NCBI GenBank assembly: GCA_033439265.1
Contig: JAVTVX010000024.1
Coordinates: forward strand, 19,204,501-19,268,500
From: Dillenia suffruticosa
Lineage: Eukaryota > Streptophyta > Magnoliopsida > Dilleniales > Dilleniaceae
Direction of reading: 5' to 3'
DNA: 64,000 nucleotides
Position 1 is the first letter of the stretch, and each line of letters opens with the position of its first letter. The translations under genes and the position numbers were made by a program. The notes beneath the pieces were generated by a model. The model made no database searches. It saw only the letters and a program-made list of their open reading frames with translations, and was not told the DNA's origin. Shown here piece after piece: positions 1 to 10,578 of the stretch.

Positions 1-620
1 ATGGAGCATATGAAGCACCAAGCTGACAAGATGGGCATAGAAGTGCTTTGGTTGTGGGATGCTCTATCACAGAAGGAGATCGAGGAAAAGGGAGCATCTA
101 TGGCCCTCTGAATGCTCGGACAAGGAGATAGAGCGGTTGATGGTTAAGCGGGACATGGCACTTCAACAATGTGAGGCTATCTGTAAGAGGTGTCAAGAGT
201 TGGAAGCAGAGGCAAGAGAACATGAGATATGCCTGCATACTATGAAGAAGTTGGTCGAGATTTGTGATTGAGCTCTAAAGACTGCAAAGCGGAAGATACT
301 GGAGCTAGGGGAGGCCATTTCGAGGGCTATTGACCAACATGCTCGCGCTCAGTGCAAGTGGGGTGAGAATCTATGGTGCACCAAGGATATTATAGATTGG
401 GCTTTCGGGGGCCATGCCCTTGGACATGGCGAGGGCTAGTCCTAAAGTGCCCAACAACGAGCTTGTTATTGTTCTTGCGTACAGCGTGCCTTTAGAAGTT
501 GTAGATGAGAACATCACGATCGATGCGCCTCAAGCTGATTTAGGGTCCCCAAATCACCCATCTTCCTCTCTTCCTTGGTTGTATTTCCTACTCTCTTCTG
601 ATTCGGTTTTCCTCTTGTAG
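1..620 (+). pseudogene. Coiled-coil transposon-associated ORF fragment, frameshifted
   Basis: The translation is rich in Lys, Glu and Arg, with a heptad-like stretch around DKEIERLMVKRDMALQQCEA and CQELEAEAREHE. This suggests a coiled coil. The reading frame shifts near base 110: the frame from position 1 stops after ASMAL, and the frame from 59 continues to 271. A further stop at 269-271 interrupts the part that goes on toward about 430, and another frame stays open to 620. Two shorter copies of the first part occur at 42896-43107 and 58831-59039, always joined to transposon sequence, so I read this as part of a mobile element and not a host gene. I do not recognise the protein family. It could be the N-terminal part of a retrotransposon gag or an additional ORF of such an element. 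Confidence 0.4.
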
Positions 621-716
621 GACTCCAAGAGGCTTAATGAAAGTATTTCATTGTTTTTCCCACGATTAAGTGTTCAGAAACTTGTGTTCTTAATATACTT
701 CATTATGTGTGGCAAA

Positions 717-1205
717 TAGAACTCCATTGAGGGGATGCATCCCTTGTCGATGATCTGATTGTCCAAGAAAGAGAGTGGGTCGTGCCTACTCGATAGGGAC
801 GTATCCCTTATTGCCGACATACTTCTTCGATAGAGTCGGTTGCGCCTACCTGACAGGGAGATGTATCCCTTATTACCAGCATGCCCGTTCGATAGAGTGG
901 GTCGTATTTTGCTCGATAGGGAGATGCATCTCTTATTGTCGGCATGCTCATTTGGTAGAGTGGACCATACTTACCCGACAAGGAGATGCATCCCTTATTG
1001 TCGACACACTCATTTGGTAGAGTGAGCCGTGCCTACCCTACAAGGAGACGAATCCCTTATTGCCAACAAGCTTGTTCGGTAGAGTGGGTTGTGCCTACCC
1101 AATAGTGAGACGTATCCTTTATTATTGGTACGCTCATTTAATAGAGTAGGTTATATCTATTGATAGGGAGCTACATCCCTTATTGTCGTACGTTCGCTCG
1201 ATAAC
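717..1205. repeat. 61-bp minisatellite, about 8 degenerate units
   Basis: A unit of about 61-62 bases repeats roughly eight times. Each unit holds a version of GGGAGATGCATCCCTTATTG followed about 20 bases later by TCGATAGAGTGG. Units begin near 717, 779, 840, 901, 962, 1023, 1085 and 1146. Outer units are the most diverged and the middle ones most alike. The open frames across it are products of the repeat period and are not genes. Confidence 0.8.
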
Positions 1206-1289
1206 ACGTGTTCAATATGATCGGCACGTCATGAGAGATTAGCAAAGCAAATCGTTTCAAACAAAGTACTCATGATGTAATCAATGGAA
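1206..1289. other. Short spacer between minisatellite and gag/protease remains
   Basis: No coding signal or repeat is recognised here. It joins the minisatellite to the 3' edge of the minus-strand protease remnant. Confidence 0.3.
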
Positions 1290-3210
1290 CAAGTGATAAG
1301 ATATTCGGCTAGCAGTCCGATGAAAGTAACAGCAGGGCATTAAGATCATGTTGGCCCAGGATAACGTTACAGAGGGAGGGCAACTTAACTACATTGAACA
1401 TTGTCATAGCGGATGCGTAATTAAGGGAGTCCTAAGAGTTATGGGGAACGAAATTGTGCCTTTTAGGGTATATCCACTTGCTAGAGAGTCCTTTGATGGG
1501 ACCGACATGAGACTATGGATGCTTTTGAGTAAAACCCATTTGTTGAAAAGTATTCCAATAGAGAAGGTTGCAATTGGCCCCTCGGTCTATGAAGATTCTC
1601 TTTACTTTGTATTATCCAATCTTGGTAGTAATAACGAGTAAATCATGCTAATCTGGATTGACCCCTACTAGATCATCGTCACTGAAGCTAATCATTGGTC
1701 TTTTCTTCTTCGGCTGCTTCTCGGTACATATAGTGAGGACTTCCTTAGATGTGGAGCTTGATGGCTCAGTTTTGAGAAAAATTAGGGTTACTGTCTGCCT
1801 GATCCTATTAACTCATGCATACTCTCGATCATGCAATGCCATCAAGATGTGGATCAGAAGGTAGGGATCCAAGGGGGTCATACTCACTCTGTACTTGGAG
1901 TATTACTCCATCTAGTCGATTAGGGTGTCTCCTGGAGTCGGCTGCTCGCCTTGGTCAATTTTACATCTCGTTGCATGTAGACCTTGAGGAGGGAGGCCTT
2001 CCCTCTCTACAGTTTTAAATCTCTGGAGTTGACCACTTCGAATAAAGAACTTGAGTTCGTCTTTGTGCTTTTTATACTCATTTGTTTTTATACTCATTTG
2101 TTAAATGGTCATAGTCTCTATGGATGTAAAAATACCATGTTTTATCCTTTTCTGAATCATCTTCCGTGGAGCAAGGAGGTCACCTGACATAAGGCTTGTT
2201 CCAGATTTGAAACAGAACTTGGCTTGGCGTCTCGTTTAGAAGGGTATAACTTGTGAATCTTTATTATTGAAGGCGCTCTTGTTGAGCTCTTTTAGGTAAG
2301 GATTGTTGGGTGATCAGCTATGTTCATTTCGAACTGGTCAGTTTCAATGTTTGTCAAACGTTTTAGCATCCTTAGTAGTAATATATTTCTCTGTACGGGC
2401 ATAAAACTCCTAGATGGTAGACAGTGGATTCTTTGTGATGGAAGATTTCATCCCTAACAACCGCACCCCGGTGAGTAATGTCGCCAGCGCATAAATTGGT
2501 CCAAGCCGGAGACCTTCATCATTTCAGTTTTCAATTTATCGAGATGGTTTCTCAATGGCTCGTCCTTCCCTTGTCTCAACGAGAGGAGGTATATGGATTT
2601 CCTCTTGGTACCTATGCTGATTACAAAATGCATTTCAAACTATTGTCAAAGTTGAGAAAAACTCTTGATACTGAACAAGGGAAGCGAGTTGAATCATGCC
2701 AACGCATTGCCTTTTAGAGTCATAGGAAAGCATTTGCATGCGGCCACATTCATCATGTCTCTCAAGATCATCACGGTCATAAAGTGAGATACGTGATTTC
2801 GGGGATCAGTAGGATCGTCATGTCTCTCCATAGGAGGAAGAAGCACTTCACGAGGCATCAGTTTTGTAGAAAACTTGGAGTTGAATGATGAGAGACCCAT
2901 GACATGTCGAGTAAGTTCATCTCTTTTCACGTTAGCACGTTTGAATTCGTCTACAATGAGTTCTTTGACTTGTTTCCTTAGGCCGTCCAAATTGTGCCGG
3001 AAGTCTCCGAAGGTTCTTAGTATTTTCAGGGCTTGAGTCTTTGTAAATGCATGTGACTCAACCCACGCGAGGATGATGCCCTCTCGGTCTGATGACATGA
3101 CTAAGTTCCTCTAACTGTTTGCTCATACCTTGCAATCTTGATTCGAGTCTTGCCATCTTCGGTCGAGTAACCTTTTCAGGAGAGGTTGGGGTAGGGGTGG
3201 GAGCAATTGA
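1290..3210 (-). pseudogene. Ty3/gypsy (Tat-like) gag-protease remains, copy 1
   Basis: Read on the minus strand, this is the gag and protease part of a Ty3/gypsy element of the Tat/Ogre-like type. The N-terminal part near 3100-3170 gives MARLESRLQGMSKQLEELSH. The gag core at 2694-3098 contains VLLPPMERHDDPTDPRNHVS and ends in FPMTLKGNALA, which resembles the retrotransposon gag core of this lineage. Further on, around 1990-2100, KHKDELKFFIRSGQLQRF resembles the region after the zinc knuckle. Around 1690 and 1570 come FSDDDLVGVN and VKRIFIDRGAN; the latter sits where the aspartic protease D-S/T-G motif is expected and reads D-R-G. Many stops and frameshifts show it is dead. RT, RNase H and integrase are absent. 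The lineage call rests on remembered family resemblance. Confidence 0.6.
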
Positions 3211-3850
3211 TCCTATCGCGTGACCGGCGATTGACTTTCAGGCTAATCAAGAGTGATAGGAACCTCAGCGGGGTTGTCCAAGGCTTCGAGCTAAACGGTA
3301 TCTATCAAGGAAGCGGTGCATTCTTCCATCATGGTTGCGGCTTTGGATGTGGTTCTAGGACCTATAAAAGATCGCCGGAAGGTATTCCGGCAGATGAGAT
3401 TCCGACAACCAAGTTTTGTATGCTTTTGAAGTGTTAAAACTCTAATTATGGTGAGAGATTCCAAAAGATTTAAAATACTATTATTCGGGGAGGTATAAAT
3501 CGTAAAAGATTTTTTTCCTTATTAACAGTAGTCAAATGTTTCATTTCCTATTACGGGAGGTCAACTCCGTGCTTTAAGGGAAGATGCATATTGTCCCTAG
3601 CCGAGTAGGGTCATGGGGCACTGAACAGATTTGAGAGCTGATTAAATAGTTATCGAGAAGGAGCAGGTCATTGTATACCAAGAGAATGGGCCGTGCTTAT
3701 CCGTTTGGGGAATAAATCCCATATTGATGGCACACTTCTAGTCGCGTTGTGTTCAATTGGCCATGAATTAGAAAGGCTCTAAGTCCCGCGGAAATGAGCA
3801 TTTAGTTTATGTTCTATCAGACATAAAAAAAAATAAAAAAATAAAAAAAA
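3211..3850. repeat. Dispersed block next to gag; shared with four places in the window
   Basis: The part from about 3285 to 3792 (from GAGCTAAACGGTATCTATC to GGCTCTAAGTCCCGC) recurs at about 6590-7075, 43108-43612 and 59040-59541. It contains the marker GGGCCGTGCTTATCCGTTTG, and other copies read CGTGCTTACCCG there. It probably belongs to the 5' part of the Tat-like element, on the gag N-terminal side in minus orientation. No clean ORF is visible. Confidence 0.6.
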
Positions 3851-4803
3851 CTATTGGGAATTCTTATTTGAGCAAGATGGTTGGATTTGAGAAAAAGAAA
3901 AAATCATGTTTAGGAAAAACCACAAAAGAGCTGAAGCCTTGAACCTGGAGCACTTGGGTTTTTTTATTGAGAAAGTTAGAAGACAAGGATGGGAAAGTAG
4001 GAAAACAACAAGAAGAAGAGAATGAAGAAGAAGATCCAACGTTATTCTTGACAAAATTATTCTTGAGTGAAGAATTTTCAAAAGCAAAAATGGATGTTGA
4101 CATTTGTAGTTGATATTTTTATATTAGACATTGTCTATTTTATATATGTTATGTATTTGACATAATATATATAAATGACATTATATATATGTTTGCTTTA
4201 TTTTTTTGTACAAAAATTTAAATATTACATTTTCATAGGTTCAAATCAAATAGTTTGGAAAATAAATTACCAAAAAATTAAAATGTCAAAGAAAAAATAT
4301 CCCTAATTTTGTCTCTAAAGTCTTGAAAATTAAAAAAGAAAAAATTGGTCCCTAATTTCACCCAAAAATGGAAAATGAATATATGCTCCTTGCAAAACTC
4401 ATCCATAAATATTTTTTCATTATAAATTTCTCCATTTTTGTTGCTGTCTCTCTCAAAAATTCTGTGAGAGGGTTAAACTGTGCTACCATTTGCATATATA
4501 AAATATTTATAATTAATTTATTATTCAAATGTTATCTTTTGATTAAATTTATATTTTATTACGCATTTCATGTTTTAATATTCCATTTTGAAATAAAATG
4601 GATATTTTAGAATCATCATGAACCTTGGTTTAAAAATGAATAATATATATTATAATTAATTTATTATTCAACTGTTATCAGCAACTGGTGTATCCATTTT
4701 TTTTTATCTTTAACACAGATATTTTCAACTATAATTTTCAACTTCTAATTCGTGCTCCACTAGCTTTCTTTTGGTGTTAAGTGTGTCTTGGTCCTCTCTT
4801 CCC
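3851..4803. other. AT-rich non-coding tail of duplication unit 1
   Basis: This is AT-rich sequence with short internal repeats such as TATAATTAATTTATTATTCAA at about 4507 and 4652. The small minus-strand frames at 3851-4103 are rich in Ser, Phe and Leu and look like chance. Its counterpart is 7114-8006. I see no gene. Confidence 0.5.
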
Positions 4804-6510
4804 CTTGCTAGAGAGTCCTTTGATAGGACCGACATGAGACTATGGATGCTTTTGAGTAAAACCCATTTGTTGAAAAGTATTCTAATAGAGAAGGTTGCAA
4901 TTGGCCTCCTGGTCTATAAAGATTCTCCTTACTTTGTATTATCCAATCTTGGCAGTAATAACGAGTAAATCATGCTAATCTGGATTGACCCCTACCAGAT
5001 CATCGTCACTGAAGCTAATCATTGGCCTTTTCTTCTTTGGCTGCTTCTCGGTACATGTAGTGAGGACTTCCTTAGATGTGGAGCTTGATGGCTCAGCTTT
5101 GAGAAAAATTAGGGTCTACCCAATCCTGTTAACTCATGCATACTCTCGATCATGCAATGCCATCAAGATGTGGATCAGAAGGTAGGGATCCAAGGGGTCA
5201 TACTCACTCTGTACTTGGAGTATTACTCTATCTGGTCAATTAGGGTGTCTCTTGGAGTCGGCTGCTCGCCTTGGTCAATTTTACATCTCGTTGCATGTAG
5301 ACCGTGAAGAGGGAGGCCTTCCCTCTCTACAGTTATAAATCTCTGGAGTTGACCACTTCAAATAAAGAACTTGAGTTCGTCTTTGAGCTTTTTATACTCA
5401 TTTGTTAAATGGCCATAGTCTCTATGGAAGTAAAAATACCATGTTTTATCCTTCTTTGAATTATCTTCCGTGGAGCAAGGAGGTCACTTGGCGTAAGGCT
5501 TGTTCCAGATTTGAAACAGAACTTGGCTTGGCGTCTCGTTTTGAAGGGTATAACTTGTGAATCTTTATTATTGAGGGGGCTCTTGTCGAGCTCTTTTAAG
5601 TAAGGATTGTTGGGTGATCAACTATGTTCGTTTCGAACTGGTCAATTGCAATGTTTGTCGAACGTTTTAGCATCCTTAGTAGTGATATATTTCTCTGCGC
5701 GGGCATAAAACTCCTAGATGGTAGACAGTGGATTCTTCGTTATGGAAGATTTCATCCCTTGCGGCCGCAGCCCGGTGAGTAATGTGGCCGGCGCATAAAA
5801 TGGTCTAAGCCTGAGACTTTCATCATTTCAATTTTCAATTTATCGAGATGGTTTCTCAATGGCTCATCCTCCCTTTGTCTCAACGAGAGGAGGTATATGG
5901 ATTTCCTCTTGGCACCTATGCTAATTACAAAGTGTGTTTCAGACTGCTGTCAAAGTTAAGAGAAACTCTTGATACTGAACAAGGGAAGCGAGTTAAATCA
6001 TGCCAACGCATTGCCTTTCAGAGTCATAGGAAAGCATTTGCATGTGGCCACGTTCATCATGTCTCTTAAGATCATCACGGTCACAAAGTGAGACACGTGA
6101 TTTCAGGGATCAGTAGTATCGTCATGTCTCTCCATAGGAGGAAGAAGCACTTCACGAGGCATCAGTTTTATAGAAAACTTGGAGTTGAATGATGAGTGAC
6201 CCATAACATGTCGAGTAAGTTTATCTCTTCTCACATTAGCATGTTTGAGTTCGTCTACAATGAGTTCTTTGACTTGTTTCCTTAGGCAGTCCAGATTGTT
6301 CCGAAAGTCACTGAAGGTTCTCGGTATTTTCAGGGCTCGAGTCTTTGTTAATGCTTGTGACTCAACCCATGCGAGGATGATGCCCTCCTGGTCTGATGAC
6401 ATGACTAAGTTCCTCTAACTATTTGCTAATACCTTGCAATCTTGATTCGAGTCTTGCCATCTTCGGTCGAGTAACCTTTTCAGGAGAGGTTGGGGTAGGG
6501 GGTGGAAGTG
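4804..6510 (-). pseudogene. Ty3/gypsy (Tat-like) gag-protease remains, copy 2
   Basis: This is the second copy of the minus-strand gag/protease remnant. The gag core at 6103-6402 again shows VLLPPMERHDDTTDP. Copy 2 stops reading before the FPMTLKG motif seen in copy 1, because the two have picked up different point mutations. The protease part is cut at 4804 by the duplication boundary, so the C-terminal half present in copy 1 (about 1290-1476) is missing here. Confidence 0.55.
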
Positions 6511-8006
6511 ATTGATCCTATCGCGTGACCGGCGATTGAATTTTAGGCTAGTCGAGAGTAATTGGAACCTCGGCGGGGTTGTCCAAGACTTCGAGCTAAA
6601 CTGTATCTATCGAGGTAGTGGTACATCCTTCCATCATGGCTGCGGCTTTGGATGTGGTTCTAGGACCTGCAAAAGATCGCCGGAAGGTATTTGGGCAGAT
6701 GAGATTCCGACAACCAAGTTCTGTATGCTTTTGAAGTGTTAAAACTCTAATTACGGTGAAAGATTCCAAAAGATTTAAAATACTATTATTCGGGGAGATC
6801 TAAATTGCAAAAGAATTTTTTCCTTATTAGCAGTAGTCAAAGGTTTCCTATCCTATTACGGGATGTCAACTTCGTGCTTTAAGGGAAGATGTATATTGTC
6901 CTTAGCCGAGTAGGGTCGTGGGACACTGAGCAGATTTGAGAGCCGATTAGATAGTTATCGAGAAGGAGAAGGTCATTGTATACCAAGAGAATGGGCCGTG
7001 CTTACCCGTTTGGGGAATAAATCTCATATTGATGGCACACTTCAAGTTGCTTTGTAGGGTCTAAGTCCCGCGGGAATGGGCATTTAGTTTATGTTCCATC
7101 AGACACAAAAAAACTATCGGGAATTCTTATTTGAGCAAGATGGTTGGATTTGAGAAAAAGAAAAATTCATGCTTAGGAAAACCCACAAAAGAGCTGAAGC
7201 CTTGAACCTGGAGCACTTGGGTTTCTTTATTGAGAAAGTTAGAAGACAAGGATGGGAAAGTAGGAAAACAACAAGAAGAAGAGAAAGAAGAAGAAGATCC
7301 AACGTTATTCTGGACAAAATTATTCTTTGAGCGGAGAATTTTCGAAAGCAAAAATGGATGTTGACATTTGTAGTTGATATTTTAATATTAGACATTGTCT
7401 ATTTTATATATGTTATGTATTTGACATAATATATATAAATGACATTATATATATGTTTGTTTTATTTTTTTGTACAAAAATTTAAATATTACATTTTCAT
7501 AGGTTCAAATCAAATAGTTTGGAAAATAAATTACCAAAAAATTAAAATGTCAAAGAAAAAATATCCCTAATTTTGTCTCTAAAGTCTTGAAAATTAAAAA
7601 AGAAAAAATTGGTCCCTAATTTCACCCAAAAATGGACAATGAATATTCGCTCCTTGCAAAACTCATCCCTAAATATTTTCTCATTATAAATTTCTCCATT
7701 TTTGTTGCTGTCTCTCTCAAAAATTCTGTGAGAGGGTTAAACTATGCTACCATTTGCATATATAAAATGTTTATAATTAATTTATTATTCAAATGTTATT
7801 TATATTCTTGGTTTCAAAATGAATAATATATATTATAATTAATTTATTATTCAACTGTTATCTGCAAGTGGTGTATCCATTTTTTTTTATCTTTAACACA
7901 GATATTTTCAACATTTTCAACACGTTTTCAACTATAATTTTCAACTTCTAATTCGTGCTCCACTAGCTTTCTTTTGGTATAAGTGTGTCTTGGTCCTCTC
8001 TTCCCC
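4804..8006. repeat. Tandem segmental duplication, unit 2
   Basis: This is the second copy of the block at 1477-4803. It is slightly shorter: it lacks about 30 bases around 7065 relative to 3770-3800, and more than 100 bases around 7800 relative to about 4530-4630. After TCCTCTCTTCCCC it continues into unique sequence (TTTTTTAATCGTTC), so the pre-duplication right edge is probably here. Confidence 0.85.
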
Positions 8007-8315
8007 TTTTTTAATCGTTCATTTATGAATTCTGGGATTTTGAAATTGAATGTTGAGCATCTGGAAATTTTGCAAATTTGTTTGGAGATATGGTTTGAAC
8101 CCCAGTACCACTCCTTGTGGATATAGATAGAATTGGGATGACAACAGAAATGTGGGGATATTGAGCTTTGGAAAGATATCAATTTCAACCCAGGAAGAAA
8201 ATTTACAATACAAGAGATTTAAGAAGTAGATAGACAAATTACCAACATAGTTATGAGAAGAAAATATTTATTCCAGCTGGCATATTGGCGTTCAAGACTT
8301 TTGATAATCAGAAAT
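8007..8315. other. Unique AT-rich sequence downstream of the exonuclease gene
   Basis: No recognised domain. The two short minus-strand frames at 7928-8237 match nothing I know and have no coding features. This could include the 3' UTR of the exonuclease gene. Confidence 0.3.
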
Positions 8316-8321
8316 TTTATT
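8316..8321 (-). terminator. Candidate polyadenylation signal of the exonuclease gene
   Basis: AATAAA on the minus strand lies 24-29 bases past the stop codon of the exonuclease CDS, close to the usual distance for a plant near-upstream element. In AT-rich DNA the motif is also common by chance. Confidence 0.35.
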
Positions 8322-8344
8322 GAAATGACTTTGGAAAGTCTTGT

Positions 8345-8989
8345 TTATGATGCCATAGCACCAGTTTCTTCGAGCAGCCCGTGACCGATCTTGTAGGAAG
8401 CATAAGCATCGATGCAGGCATATTCAACTTGGTTCTCATTGAGAAACCTAGCCTCCCAGTTGCTCATGCAAACATGCTTGGGTTTCTTCATATGGAGATT
8501 GGCGACTTCAGAAGCCAAATCCTTCAACCCTGGCCTGCGAAACCTTCCTGGCCAACGGCGGATTGCTAGCTCTCGAATGTCCGCACTGCTGCTGCACACC
8601 AGCCCATACTCGGTCCTAAGCTTCTCTATGTCACCCCCAACCTCTATTCCAACATAAGTGAAGTTGGGGTCAGCAAGGAAGGTCTTGAGAGCTTCGGGTA
8701 GATAGTCAATGTGGAATAGCTGTAGGATTAGGCAATTTCTGTCGATACAAAGCTGCAGAGTAGCAGATTTATTACTCATGTAGCTAATAAAATGAGGTCT
8801 CCACTCAATGTCTAAGCCTACAACAGTTCGTTTTCCAGCATACAAGGTCAGGATCTCATGGACCCATTGCTCTACAATGGCGGCTTTGTCAGTGACTGTT
8901 GTCACTATGGGTTTGCCGTCATAGTTGATTAAGTACTTTGAGGTGTTGGGATCAAATGTTACAGAGGAAGCTCCACTGATAGGAGACAT
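8345..8989 (-). CDS. DEDDy-type 3'-5' exonuclease domain protein (WRN exonuclease-like)
   Basis: Predicted 214-aa single-exon protein built almost wholly of a 3'-5' exonuclease domain of the RNase D / Werner-exonuclease class, which degrades nucleic acid 3' ends with two metal ions. Visible motifs: Exo I in VVGLDIEWRP, with the Asp and Glu that hold the metals; Exo II in GIEVGGDIEKLR; and Exo III in YACIDAYASY, with the Tyr and Asp of the DEDDy form. Basic residues (RRWPGRFRRPGLKDL) lie between Exo II and III, as is usual. The frame is open 20 codons further upstream, to 9049. I chose the ATG at 8989 because a TATA-like box (9027-9035) lies inside that extension, and plant proteins of this family usually start shortly before the domain. 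There is no signal peptide, no membrane segment and no HRDC or helicase domain. Plants have many such small genes. A mutated 291-bp piece occurs twice downstream (22484-22774 and 44832-45122). Confidence 0.87.
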   Translation of the reverse strand: MSPISGASSVTFDPNTSKYLINYDGKPIVTTVTDKAAIVEQWVHEILTLYAGKRTVVGLDIEWRPHFISYMSNKSATLQLCIDRNCLILQLFHIDYLPEALKTFLADPNFTYVGIEVGGDIEKLRTEYGLVCSSSADIRELAIRRWPGRFRRPGLKDLASEVANLHMKKPKHVCMSNWEARFLNENQVEYACIDAYASYKIGHGLLEETGAMAS

Positions 8990-9026
8990 GGTCTTTCGGT
9001 GTTTTGCTCTCGGGAGATAATGTAGG

Positions 9027-9035
9027 TATTTATAG
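9027..9035 (-). promoter_or_regulatory. Candidate TATA box for the exonuclease gene
   Basis: The minus strand reads CTATAAATA here. Transcription starting about 30 bases downstream would begin near 9000, just before the ATG at 8989, giving a very short leader. The box lies within the upstream in-frame extension, which argues against the ATG at 9049. Confidence 0.5.
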
Positions 9036-9059
9036 AGCTTAAAGGACACAAAAGGGCTC

Positions 9060-9871
9060 CACTGTTTGTTAAAACAAAGGTTTCTTCTAGTTCCAAGAAT
9101 ATATGGAAAAATGAAAAGGTCTGTTTGTTATTATCATGCAAACGCATTATTTATTGCACATGAACAAGCCCTTTTCTTGTATCCTAATCATATGGAGACT
9201 ATAGGTATGGACGTGTAAAACAATAATTTTTGAGATGTTTGAGAAATATCATCACACGTAGGCATGTGAAAAAGAATAGTTTTTGGGCTGGAAATTTTTA
9301 GTACAATGGACTCAAAAAGAAAAAGATGAAGATAAAAGAAAAAAAAAAAAAAAAAAGGACAATTCACTCACTCAATTAAAGCATTTTAAATTATAACTTT
9401 TGACCCTAAACAAAAAATTCTGGATAAACCTCCAACACATACCGCACCAAAGCAGAGGCTTTTTCTCTAGATGGGGCTCTTGCTCCATTTAGGGTTTTCT
9501 CGAGGGACTCGCCATAAGATTCTTCCTTACTAATCCTAATTAAAAGCATTGAAAATAAATCTAACTGAGTTTGATTTTTATTATTTAATAAATAATACAA
9601 CAACAAAACAATTATATTATAAATAATACAACAACACAACTCTTCTTCTTCCTTCCAATGAGTATGAAAACACATGTGATTTGGTTACTCATAAATTTTC
9701 ACAACTAAATTATCATGTGAATGTGTGAAAACGCATCATTTATTGTACATCTTTTATAGGTATAGATGTGTAAAACAATAATTCTTGACATGTTTGAGAA
9801 ATGTCATCACAAAAAGACATGTGAAAAAGAGTTGTTTTTGGACTAGAATTTTTTTAAAAGTCCAAAGGACT
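9060..9871. repeat. AT-rich flank with local repeated segments
   Basis: A segment at about 9206-9410 is partly repeated at about 9759-9871. Shared words are GTGTAAAACAATAATT, GACATGTTTGAGAAAT and GTGAAAAAGA. Parts of 9320-9600 recur at about 19425-19640 (GGACAATTCACTC, TTGCTCCATTTAGG, ACTAATCCTAATTAA). The last recurrence is on the far side of the young LTR element, so these local repeats predate its insertion. I see no gene. Confidence 0.5.
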
Positions 9872-9876
9872 CAATA
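9872..9876. other. Target-site duplication, left (CAATA)
   Basis: CAATA directly precedes the 5' LTR and is repeated directly after the 3' LTR at 19071-19075. A perfect 5-bp duplication is the mark of Ty3/gypsy integration. Confidence 0.93.
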
Positions 9877-9889
9877 TGTAACACCAAGC

Positions 9890-9939
<50 letters not shown>

Positions 9940-9942
9940 GGA

Positions 9943-10003
9943 GACGCAGCGTTTTGGGACAAAACGCTGCGTCCCCAATTGGGGATTAGGGTTAAAACCC
10001 TAA
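9943..10003. promoter_or_regulatory. Three back-to-back palindromes near the LTR start, with telomere-like box
   Basis: A perfect 13-bp stem GACGCAGCGTTTT with a 5-base loop (9943-9973) overlaps by one base the palindrome CCCCAATTGGGG (9973-9984). This is followed by TTAGGGTT-AA-AACCCTAA (9986-10003). The last half-site holds AAACCCTAA, the 'telo box' known from plant promoters. The identical array is in the 3' LTR at about 16034-16094. A promoter or protein-binding role is inference. Confidence 0.5.
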
Positions 10004-10578
10004 CCCCCTTCCCTCTCTCTCTCTCTCTCTCTCTCTCCCCCCGACCTTTCATCTTCCCGCGGCTTCCTCCTTCGGCTGCTGGCCCGCGCCTTCCACCGCC
10101 GACGCCGCCGCCGCCCTTCTTCTCCTTCTCCTTCTTCTTCTTCTTCTTCTTCTTCTTCTTCTTCTTCCCTCTCGGTTTCTCTCTCTACCTCACTCTGTCT
10201 TCTCTCCCTCTCGCGATCTCCCACGATCGCACTCTCTCCGCCTCGCCGCACACCGCCACGAGCCTCCGCGAGCATCTTCTTCCACTGTAGCGCGCGACAG
10301 CAGCGCGATCCCCCAGCCCGCGAGCTCGAGCGAGGCCGCGAGCTCGAGCGAGCCCGCGAGCGTAAGCGAGCCCGCGAGCGCAAGCCAGGCAGCGCGCGAG
10401 CTAGCGCCCTAGCACGCGAGCCAGGGTGCGAGTCAGCGCGAGCGCAGGACCGCGAGCGCACAAGGCCCAGCACACTATCGCGCGAGGCCCAGCGCACTAG
10501 CGCGAGCGGCCCAGCGCACGAGCGTGCACGGGCGCGCGGCCCAGCGCACGAGCGTGCACAGGAGCGCGGCCCAGCGCA

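Larger units (their letters stand above)
1477..4803. repeat. Tandem segmental duplication, unit 1
   Basis: This 3.3-kb block is repeated directly by 4804-8006. The two align along nearly their full length, starting with CTTGCTAGAGAGTCCTTTGA and ending with GGTCCTCTCTTCCCC. Divergence is a few percent with scattered small indels. The junction at about 4803 shares only a few bases (CCCCTT), which fits microhomology-mediated or unequal-exchange duplication. The block carries the gag/protease remains and an AT-rich non-coding tail. Confidence 0.85.

Noticed and set aside
775..1025. Two overlapping ORFs of 61-81 codons
   Set aside because: They run through the 61-bp minisatellite and reflect its periodicity.
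1348..1641. 97-codon plus-strand ORF, also found in the second tandem unit
   Set aside because: It is antisense to the minus-strand protease remnant. The repeat in unit 2 is due to the block duplication and not to selection.
9986..10003. Interstitial telomere repeat
   Set aside because: Only one TTAGGGTT unit facing one AACCCTAA unit, inside an LTR and present in both LTRs. It is not an array.
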